From Lutraria lutraria (taxonomy: Eukaryota; Mollusca; Bivalvia; Venerida; Mactridae): a DNA stretch of 64,000 nt. Of this stretch, positions 46,554 to 58,500 are shown piece after piece. The notes below the pieces were generated by a model. That model searched no databases. It saw nothing but the letters and a program-made list of their open reading frames with translations, and was not told where the DNA came from. The position numbers and the translations under genes are program-made. Where the stretch lies: assembly GCA_964023205.1 (NCBI GenBank), contig OZ026834.1, positions 31,720,756 to 31,784,755 of the forward strand, read 5' to 3'. The number at the start of each line of letters is the position of its first letter. Position 1 is the first letter of the stretch.

Positions 46554-49500
46554 TCACACTCGCGAGTCTCGTTGTATGTGCAAAGCTTCCATCTGCTCCA
46601 GAATAAAGCTAATGGTATTCTTCTGTATAGAACCAAGCTGGGAACGCAATACAACAATCTGGTCTTCACTAGATTTTAACAACAATTTTATTCGTTCATT
46701 CTCTTCTCTTAGCTTGCTAATCTGCAATAAAAGAAAGTACAAATATTTACCTTATAAACAATTTAAGTATTCTCGAGAAATTTTATACCTAAATAGCTAG
46801 ATTTTGTAGGTAATACAGAGTTAAACCAGCAGCTGTCTATTTAGAGGCAGTGAATAATGATATCACTGAATGATGATAAATCATGAAATGTACAAAATTA
46901 GACTGATAACCACAAAATGCTTAAACCACACATACATGTATTAAGAATACAAAACTAGAGCTTTGTCACAGGAGTGACAAATACCCCCACATGCCACTTT
47001 TGACACAGAATGTGTAAAATATGAGGTATAATGGTTTTTCAGAAATGTTATTGGCTATTATCTAAAGATGCAAATTGATATCGTTTGAGAGGCAGTTTTA
47101 CCTTAGTCTTACGCATGATACAATAACATCGTCACATGTTTGTGAACATTTCTGCCAAATATTTCTGAAATCCATCCATATAAGACAAACTTACAAAATG
47201 AATGACGATGTAACAAAGTAGACACTACAAAAAGACCAAAATTATGACCTTTGAACTCTAAGTGTGACCACGACCTTGGAGCTACAGCCATGGGAATTGC
47301 GCATGACACATGGTCTTATGATGGATAACATTTGTGGTAACTTATTTCAAAATCCTACAATGAATGACAAAGTTACAGCTCAGACAATTTCAGGACAGAC
47401 CGACAAACAAAGCGAGTCCTATACATAGCCCCAACTATTTTATAGTGGGGGTGTATTAAATAATGATTTTTGACACAAGGAAGAAAAAGAATGATCGAGG
47501 GCAGTAACACATACAATAAAACCTGCATTAACGGCCACCTCAGAATAAAGGCCATCATGTGAATAAAGATCAGTCTTTTAAAAACCATCATTGATTACTT
47601 AGAAAAAATGACTTCTGAATAAGGGCCACTTGTCAATAATGGTCACATAATATCTTTCCTAAGGGGTGGCATTTGTTTACAGGTTTGACTGTGTACATTA
47701 TATCACCAACATATATTCTGAATGATAATTCACAAGAGAGTCATTTCTATTCAATATAAGAGAAAGTCATTCAATACCTGAATGAGTAGATGTATAAATA
47801 AATTCACACTACACGTTGTGCAATTAATACTTTAGAATAATTGGGTGATTAAACTTATTATGAAAACTACACCTTCTCGGTACTAAATATAGTAATAATG
47901 TTATATTAATACTTCACAAAATTCTTATTAATCATTAACTACATTCAAAAACATACAGACAGACATGAATGAAAAAATGAGTGGTATCACAATATGACCT
48001 TGACCTTGAAATTATAGCCCTGGGTTTTTGCGCGCAACACACAAGTCCAGACAAAGCAAACTCTTTATCTGACATTTGACCTTCAAGTGTGACCTTGACC
48101 TTGGAGGTACGGGCCTGGTTCTTGCGCTACACACCATCTAATGTAGGTGAACAGTCATGCCGTTATTTTGAAATCCATCAATAAACAACAATGTTACAGC
48201 TTTCACAAGAAATGTGATGTGATAGGACATTTTACATGATTCCAGTATAGCACCAACCACAGATTGTGGGTTGGGGTATAAATATCAGGTATTAGCAACC
48301 ATGACAATACATTTATACATTAAGTATTCTAAATTTGAGACAGAACATGGGTTATTCATAGCCATCAATTTCTACCTAAGAATTAAAAAATAATGTCTTC
48401 AAATCTGTGGAAAAAAGCTATGCACAGAACACAGTAGGTAGTGTTCCATTCATAGAAGTTGAACACTTAAATATCATGTCTTTTAAAAAAAAATGTGTTT
48501 TATGCAAAAATCATTAAGTATAAGTACAGATCTGAAAGCAAAAAACAAACATTATTAACCCATTACCACATAGAGATAAAGCTGTATCTGACCTTCCATT
48601 CATATAGTGTTATCAGTAGATGGCTTATCAGTAACCAATAGATAATCTATCAGGTTTACACACTGTGCATATACAGGTTTATTGGAAAACTGTACAAATT
48701 TATACCTACTTGGTTTAAACCTGATTTATCATAAGAATTCATAAATCAATCAATTTATGACCAATGTAAAGTTTGTAGAGAACTAAATTTCCTTTCCAAT
48801 GATGCCAAAATCGTGCTTATTCAGGATATATAAAGAATATTATGAAAGTTTAAACACAACAACAATTGTTTCAGTAATAATTCTTAGTATTTTTAATAAT
48901 GTACCAACAGGAACAAGATTGAGTATGTCATAATGAACATGAAAATATGCAATAAATACTACTACTAAATTAAATTCCTTTATCACAGTATTTTAAACAC
49001 ACAATAAGTTTTTCAATACTTCTAAAAATCTCTAAAATTTCCAATTAGCAAATCTAGTATATCTGTCCTTTATCCATAAAGAATGTTCATATTTATTCCA
49101 CAGTTTTTTCTTGAATATAAATATAACATGAAAGTAGCACATATAATTCATGATGTTTTCAAGCAAAAAAGGTTAATGTAACTAATAATTCATTTCCTTC
49201 ATAATCATTATGAACACTATTTAATTTTTGTAACATTTATCAATTTCTATATTGATCAGTCTATTTTTCACTATGGTCCTGGATTCTAACCAGTACTTCA
49301 CTACACACTTCATTGGAGTCTTACTCTAGACTATGAATGGTACAATCGATGGCAACCATCCTTACACAGGTGGATATTGCACACCGCACACCCATAAACA
49401 GTCTCCTTTCTCTTGTTGAAAGCCTGCTTGTGGTATTTACAAGTAGTCCGAAGTCCAGGTAGTCGTATGTTTACATGAACTCCTATGTTTGCTACATCCA

Positions 49501-52500
49501 CAGCAGGCTGCAACACATTGTCTCTGGTTGTCCTTTTCCTCTTACGATATCCTCCAATCAGTTGTCTGATAAGTTCTCCGCGAAAGTCAATGTGACGATA
49601 CCTCTTCTTTCTTGTCAGTCTGGCAGACACTTCCTTATAGATAATGTAACTATTCACAACTGAACAATTCAATAAGAACCAGAAGAGGTATCGCCACCAC
49701 TTCTTTCCGTTGCGCCCAACACTATAATTCATTCTGAGTTGATCATGTAGATCAACTCCACCCATAAACTTATTGTAAGTCCAAACACTGTGGGGTTGGC
49801 GAACATTCACTATGTTGGCATCGATACGGCGCTGTGCATCCATTACATCTGAAGGGTTACTCAAAGTAGACACATGATGAACAAGACGCTTATCCTTCCA
49901 TACACTAGCTGTCACATTGGATGCTCCCAACTGCATTATTTTCATGTCACCACGTGCACTTATATCCTGAGGTTTCTTCAATGCAGCAGGGAAACCCAGC
50001 CTATTAACTCTTATAGTACCACATGAATACAATCCATTATCCAACAAGCTCTGCAAAAGGGGAAGACCAGTGAAAAAATTGTCAAAAAATATCCATCTGT
50101 TAGTGTGACGAATGTGATGAGTCAAACTATTCACTACATTATGTCCAAGGCCATGTTCAGTCTGGTTGTTCTGTTTCCCCAAATACACTTGGAATCTAGA
50201 CATATAAGCACTGTTCGAGTCACAAAGCATCCAGACTTTCATACCGCGCTTGATGGGTTTAGCCGGCATATACTGACGGAAGGAGAGGCGTCCAGTATAT
50301 CTAATCATAGCCTCGTCCACTGAGACTTCCTTCGAAAGAGTGTATCTGGTCATAAACGTGTTACTCAGAGTCTCTAAAATATGACGCACTTTGAAAAGTT
50401 TATCGTAGCCTGTCTGACCCCGTTGTATTTCCTGTGTACGATCACTAGCATGAAAATATTGCACAATCTTAGAGAAACGATTACAAGTCATAGTGTTGAT
50501 TATTCCAGTATTTCCGATAAAAGGATCACTAGACCAGTACATATCCAGTCTGGGAAGTTTATTCACACCCATTAGAATGTTGATAGCCAAGAATGCACGC
50601 ATTTCAGGCTCAGTTGTATCAAACCAATAGGGATCAGGACCATCCCTATTCTGATTCCAAACAGCATATCCATTTGTGAACATAACCAATGTTGTGATCA
50701 GCTGAGCAGGGAAGAGTAGCCAAAAATAATCTAACGGGGTAGCAGATTCAATGTCGAACCCCTCTGGCAGATTTGGTCCTGGTCTCTCAACAAAGTCACG
50801 TATCTGCAAAACAAAGAAATATTTTACTATGCATGAATGAAAAACTTTTAATTTATTTCATTACTTACAACAAGTTCATGTATGATAAATTATGGTAACC
50901 ATCATTCAAGAAATGCTACTTATAAATAGGAACTATGTGTCATTTTAATAAAATTATTTTATTTTTAAATCCAAAAAGAAATAAAGATCTGCAAAGCTTT
51001 CATAACATATACTACAGCTAGCACTATAACAAAAAAACGGACTGCATATTGTAATTCTAATTTGAGATAAATCATGCATAATTATTTTGATGAAACACAC
51101 CCTTGGAGCTGTAAAATTCTGTGTCCATTCATCATTACGTCTATCAATATCATCATCATCATCATCAGATGATGACTCCTCATGAACTAATGGAACCTCA
51201 ACATCAGACAAGATATCATCGGGATCGAACCCAGAAAAGTCTGATTCATCAGAATCACTATCAAAGATATTTGCCATAACGAAAAAAGTCGTTGAAATAA
51301 ATTAATTAAATTTGCTAAGACTTAAGTTTTCGATGTTCTCAAACGAACTGATCGATATCTAACATTATGTCAATTATATACATGATCACGGATAAGTTGG
51401 ATTTCAATTGATTCTCAATTGTTTTAATTGGCATACTTGGCACGTCAATTTCAATTAACAATTACATAATACTTACGCAACTTGTCACTACTTCCTCGAT
51501 CACAATCAGCCAAGTTTTATGGCACCTCGATCATAATCAGTCAAATTTTTATTGCACCCCGTTAATCTCCAATTGATATCCACACGCATTGTTTACGACA
51601 GCTGTGTTTTGGAGAAATCACCAACGGTTACCAAGTGACATATGGGGAAACCCGCGTGATCAATGAATACGGCGATTTTCATTGGTTGCTTATTTTTAAA
51701 AACTGACCTTCACCGATAATTTCCTTTTCCAATCAAGTGTAAACCCCAAATTCGCGGTAAATATTGACAATATTATAGCACGTGCGACCTAATTTTTCAA
51801 ATGTAAATATTATTGATACTGATGCAATTTGATCGTATTTTACGACATTTTCTGAAGAAGCAACGGTTTTATTTTTTTGGCTAAATTATTTTACTACACT
51901 TCGAAGTTTATATCTAAATATTTTTTTGGAACCGATTATTAATTTAAATGATTAAATTTCGGAATAAATATCACGGTCGTAAAAAGGCGTACATATATGG
52001 CCACCGATAAAGGAGTTAAAATGCGTACTTATACGGCGATAGATAAAGGAGATAAAAAGCGTATGTATATGGCCATAGATAAAGGAGTTAAAAGGCGTAT
52101 ATATATGGTAATGGGTTAAACATGCACTACAACAGCAGTATATACATCTGTACATAAACCAGGGGTGTGGAATTTCATATTCTAATTAATTTCTAACATT
52201 TAATGTACCATTATAGAGCAAGAAATAAAAAAGTAAAACATAGATAACCAAGAGAACAACATTCCTTATGATACTATAGAAAAAAAACAGATTAGTAAAC
52301 AATCATAAATAAACCATCATTATCATATCCTACCTGTTCTAAAAATGTGATCGAGGAAAGCATAGAAATTTTTACACCTTCAACTAATTATGTGATAGTA
52401 CCACTTTCTCCCCCATTATTGTCATAACAAGATGTGCATCATAAGAGAATATTATACAAAAACAGTGTATATGAAAGCTGAGACCTTGGAACATATCTAG

Positions 52501-55500
52501 GATCATTTATCATAGAGAAAGTCAACAGGATTGTCATTCTATTATTAAATGTGAATGTGAATTATACAGAGAAAAATATCATAAAACCAGAAAGAAACAG
52601 TCGTGTTTCTGGTTACCTGACAAATCCTATTTTTGGCGTCAACCTAACGCTTTCTAACAGTAGAATCAGAAGTATGAATATATCTGAGGTCGAATTATAC
52701 CTCAAAAGGTCAAAAAGTATGATTAGGAAAAAAATAGCAGTTTTGCAACCAATCAACACGTTGCCTTACTTTTCTTGCCTTACTACCAAATACTTAATTA
52801 ATACTTGACAGGAATTTCCACATCCCTGCAAATCCTAAGAAACATCGTTCTAGATTTTTATTTGAATAACTATTTACTACAGAGCAAGACAGAATACTAT
52901 CAGAGCAAACAGGTTTTTAAAGAAAACTAGTATCAGGTAGATTCTGACAGATAAATAACGGAAAAATAGAAATCTAGTTCAAATCTTTCAAAGAATTTTA
53001 GTCACCATATTTTGTAAACCCTTATATCTATACTAGGCAAGACAACCAGGTACCATGTTTTAGCCTAGCCCCTTCAATGTTCTACAATTGCTTTGTACAG
53101 TTTTCATAACACAATTATATAATCACTTGTTTCACCTGATCTTAAAGACAGATTGTGGTTAAAACATGGCTCATTTCTTACAAATCGTTACCTTGAATTA
53201 CTCATTAATGTCTACATATTTTGTCACAGAATGGACAGCGTAGATTTTGACCAGTTCTTTTGTAGGCATGATAAATTGCTAAGTACTAGAACCCAAGAAA
53301 TTTTTAGAATGCAAAATAACTGAATTTATTGTTAAAGGCAGAATACCATACTAAATAAGATTTCACATTGTAAATCTCAAATTTGCTTTCAGAATAATAA
53401 TAATTATTGTTTACATTTAGACTATCAAAGTCAGATCATATTTACTGGGTACATGTACATACTTTTAGCTCAAACTATTAGTCAACAACAACATTTACAC
53501 AAAAAAAAATCAACACAAATACTGACTACATATTAAGAACTGTCATTATCTTATATTAATATCAAATGGTTTTATCACAATGCTCATGAAAACTTAATGT
53601 ACATATTTAATCTACTTGACATTTTAGCACTAATAAAATCCACAACACAAAATGGGAGATAACTTACTGCACTTCCTCCTGGTTTGTTTGTGACTAAGCA
53701 TTAACAGAAAAATAAATCAAAATCTTAATCAATTTTTACATAAAAAAATACAACAAACAAAATTACCCTTTTATATAATTGAGGGCCATTCAAACGTAGA
53801 ACTGTGTAATACCAGTCTTTGAATATAGCCGTAAGTCCAAGTAGAGAATCTTTAAAAAAGCAATTTTGCAGATTTTACTGATCATTTGTACAAAAAGAGC
53901 AGTTTGAATGACCTTTGATTGGTTCACAGGTCTTATTCATTGACTAAAGTCCCCTCAGCAAGAGGACTGGCACGCTTAAAGTTTGTGAAGACAACAATAT
54001 CAATTATGATACTAAATATCTAATTTTGACATAAAAAATATAAATGGAAAAAGTAAGAATAAGCACCAGTAGGGAGTATCTGTATGTATCTGAAGCATTT
54101 GGATATTTTTTATAAATAAATTGAACACCATTATAATCAATAAATGGCTTGTGAAAAAATGTACAATAAAACTTCAATAAGCGACTATTTTAATAAATAA
54201 GATTGCCTCATTAAAATGGCCAAAAGTCCTGCATTCAGCAGTTTTTGGTATCTCCTTAAAAAGTACATAAAAAATAGTGCACAAATCTCAGCAGAGTCTC
54301 AAGTATTGATATAGTACACCATTTTATTCTTTACCAAAATACCTTACCTCTTCAGCTTTCAACAATCTTTCATGTAGCTCTCTAAAATCTCCCTCTTCAC
54401 CGAGTTCCCGTGGTAATGGATCAACAAAATAACATTCCTCAGTCTGCGTGCCTCGATGGACCCGTGTACGTTTCTGACGTTGAGACATTTTACGTTTAGT
54501 GGAATAAGATAGATCCTGACTCCCAGACCCTGGTAAATAACACATAATTGAATATAATTACTACAGGTTTTTCACTGGGGTTTAATGTAACACCAACATA
54601 CAGGGCCATTCAGCAAAGTTTTCAAGCCCTCATACACACACTTGGGTAGTACCATCTATCATCTGTAAGCCAGCTGGACACCTTCCTCGAATGTGAAGCT
54701 TGTCTGGTCCAAGTGTGGGATTTGAACCCACAGTGGTGAGGGGCTAGTGATTACTAGTCAGTGACCATAAGCACTCAATCAGAGAGGCCCCCAATTTTAA
54801 CAGGGACCATAGTTTTTCATTCCCAATTCTCAAACTATAATGTAAGAAATTAGTATCCAAGGGAATTTGATTTTCCATTTACAAACAGAGGATGATTTGA
54901 AGTTGTCACAGCACAGAAATGAGAGCAAGGGAGACAATATTATATATTACTGTACTCCCAACCCAATAATAGGAAATTCATCCAGTTTTCAACAAACAGA
55001 ACACAAATGATATATGTTTTAAATTTAAGTATTTCAAACTGAATGGCCTTTTTAATGTTGGAGGCTCTTGAATTTGTTCAGATTGTAAAGTTTAAATGAG
55101 TATAAGTACAATATGAGAAGCCAGCTGGTATAGAATTTATAAATGATTTTTGCAATTAGTAAACAATTTCCGGCAATTTAGGAATATAATTAAACGGAGT
55201 CTTTTATAACCATGATGGAAATGATAGTTGTGATACTGCTTGTGGGGTAGTGATGATGGAGCAAATAATAATTGTGAAGGATGTGAGGTAAATGAAGAAA
55301 AGGATGGTGGTGGTGATGATATTGAAAATGAGGATGAGGATTTTTATGTTGATGAAGATTATGATGAAAGCGAAAATCATGATTATGGTCATTATGATAA
55401 CGATGATGAATATTTGATGATGGAGGTGATGGTGATGATGATGAACATTTTGATGATGAAAATGGAAGTGATGATATTGATCATAAAGATGATAATGATA

Positions 55501-58500
55501 AAACCTACCATTTGATGAGAGAGAGTCAAGTCTACGGTTACAAGCTACACTAGCTTTGCTGCGACATTCCATCACAACCAAATCTTTACAATGTTTATGA
55601 GCATTTATACCACAATCTGAAATAACAAATGACTGAATATAAAACAAACTAAATCATCATCGTACATAATACTTGCACAGAGTTCACCAATACAAATAAG
55701 GCTAAAGTAAAAGTGGAAACTTTATATCGTCCGAGATTAAATACCAAGTACAACGAGACCAATGCATGTACACACCCTCACACACACAGACAAAGTGATT
55801 CTAGTTTACTCTCCATAAACACTGTTTGTGAAGGTATAAATATAGTGAACAACTTCTTACAATGAGTTCACAACAAACCAGAATATGAGATTATAACATT
55901 GAGATTAAACTTTGATCTCAAATGTGTCTGTTAGGGAGTTCATGAATCTAAATATAAAGCATTTTGTAAACATACAAATTAGGCAATAACAAGTAGAGAA
56001 TGAAAGCAAGGTTTGAATATGGAAGGAAAAACTAGAAGTTTAAAACCTTCAACCTACACAGGATGTTTTTCCACATTTGTTTATGAAACTTTATAAAAGA
56101 TTTACAATTTATCATTTGTGAATGAACTTAGGCAAAAAACATTGTGATTCCACTAACATCCCCTACAAACCATAGAGTAGGCAGGTGGGCAGGACTCTAT
56201 TTTTAAAAACATTTTTGGTCAGTTACAGAGTTATAGTTTATATGAAAATGTCTCAGGTTGGCAGAAAACATAGGGTTAGTTCGGTTAGTGGGTACCAAGC
56301 ACTTTTTTAAACTTAAACATGACTTGAATATCTTTCCAAAAAAGGAAATAATCTATAAAACATACCTTTACACTTCCAGCCTTGTTTTATCAATCCCCAA
56401 AGCTACAATACAAAATATTTCAAAAGTATAACTCAAAATATCCCTTACAAAAGATACAAGTTTCTATAGATCTGCAGAATCATCAAGTATTACAATAACA
56501 TGCCATGTGCACTTATCTACAGAGAAAATCCTAAAGCTATGTTATCCAAAATGACCTGAAGATGACTTTTAATAAATTGAAAAAATAATTGCAAAAAAAA
56601 GGAAAATAATTAATTGAATTTGCACATTTCATATAACTCTTTCCATCTAAATAATGATAAAAATAATAGATGTATATTCATAATGCCAGAGAATGACTTA
56701 AATAAACTGAAATATTGGAATGTGAATTAAAGAAAAAGGTAAATACAGTAAAACCTGCGTTAGCGGCCACCTCCCAATAAAGCCACCCTGTGAATAAAGG
56801 CCATTCTTCCAAAACCAGCAATTAATTATTTAGAACAAAATGACCTCTGAATGAAGTCACCTGTCAATAAAGGCCACATTAGTATTTCCCAAGAGTGGCC
56901 TTTGTTCATAGTACAGTATTTTTAAATTCCTGTGCACAACACTTCAACATTTCCAGAAGTGTCTATCCCTTCTAGAATTAACTGGCTCATTAATTGTTTC
57001 TCCAACCTAGTTACATCATCACTGGTCAGTTCTACTCTTCATCAAAGCAGATGACCATTGAGTACTGTCATGGTTACCACAGGAACTCTGTACCACTGAA
57101 GAGCAAGTTTGCTTTATCTATCTTATGGTAAGACATGATATCCAACCAAGAGAACCCCTTTGAATGGAATTCATGTAAACATGATTTTTTCTTGAATAGT
57201 TCATGAAGTATAAATAACTATTTGACAGGGGAAAGACCCTATCACAAATGTTAGAAAATGAAATAAATAAAATCTCACCAGGCCAGTACAATGTATACAA
57301 AATGTTGGTTTGAAGTAAGTGATCTCATGGAAGTCATGTTTAAAGCTGTTCCGTAGAGCATGACAATTGGCACGGATAAAATAGGTCTTCATTTCTGCTT
57401 TACTGATCATACCATCTCTGGAAATATAGACATGAAAATATTAATCTGTGTGAAATCTCTTAAGTCCTCAGGTCCTGTCTGACAAAAAGGATTGAGACTT
57501 GCCTATAGAGTTTGCTAAAAAAATAATCACTGACACAATACCATATTTGTTAATAAGATCAACTAATTGTGTACTAGGACATGAAAGAAAACCAAGCAAT
57601 ATAGGTATGTTTATTACAAAAATATGTTTCTACAAGAAATTACATTTTGACTTCTGACCTCACCTGACCCAGTATGGGAACATGTTGCCTCATTGTGACA
57701 AAGATCAACGATAAACAAACACTTAGGTTTTCCATGGACAGTCAAATAGACAAGGAATGGACAGATGAACAGATATAGATATTTCAGATGAAGAAACAAT
57801 ACCAAGACAAGTGACATTTAACACATTTCTATTGATAACAAAGGAGAATAATTAATGCTGAGCAAATATCATTTATATTAAAGGACTAAAATATGTTTCT
57901 CTCTCATTTGTCTTTGGTACAACTGTGGACCGTTTATACTTATGGCCATGGCGTTTTAGAACTATTTTAGATGTCCGTTAGGTATGAATTTCCAACAATA
58001 GGTGATAAAGTCCATTCACAGAAATGAAAAATGCATGCAAAATAAAAAAAATACAAATGATGTATAAACGGCATTTTCAGAAAAAAAGAGATTTTTTTTT
58101 TCTATTTTTTACAGTCAGTTTACAGTTAGGTAACTATAAATATTACTTTTTTTTCTGGCCTTACATAGAATAAAGACTGAGTACTTACTGGTCGGCATCA
58201 AGAACACAAAATGAATCAATAAATGGAAAGTTGCCAGCTATGGCCTCAAACTCGGCATGAGAAATAAAACCGTCACGATCATTGTCGTAATTTTTGAACA
58301 CAGCCTGAAAAAAAAAAGAATTTATGTATATATCAGAATTCATGAATACATGTATATCAAATGTCATACAAATAATGGACTATTAAAAAACTCACATTAA
58401 TTCATTCACGAAAATTTATATGGTCATACAAATATAAATTCATACCAATTCAAATATTCCAAAAAAGCAACAACTGATTCAAATATTTATAGACCATAAA

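Larger units (their letters stand above)
48555..52119 (-). mobile_element. Complete piggyBac-family transposon, 3557 bp, TTAA-flanked
   Basis: The element runs 48559-52115. TTAA stands directly outside at both ends (48555-48558 and 52116-52119), which is the piggyBac target signature. The left terminus reads CCCATTACCACATAGAG and the right terminus, on the other strand, CCCATTACCATATATAT, giving a 10-bp perfect TIR with further similarity. Inside lies an intact minus-strand transposase (49331-51277) with one intron. The right subterminal zone has 36-bp tandem repeats. It is inserted in the last intron of the RasGRP gene in the same transcriptional direction. The clean ends and open reading frame suggest a young insertion. 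Confidence 0.88.

Noticed and set aside
52551..52808. 85-codon open frame inside the RasGRP intron
   Set aside because: No recognisable motif, no start context and no splice partners; the composition looks random.
55204..55647. His/Asp-rich 147-codon open frame on the minus strand
   Set aside because: Only the RasGRP exon at 55509-55616 is real. The rest is a GAT/GATG microsatellite read through past a splice donor.
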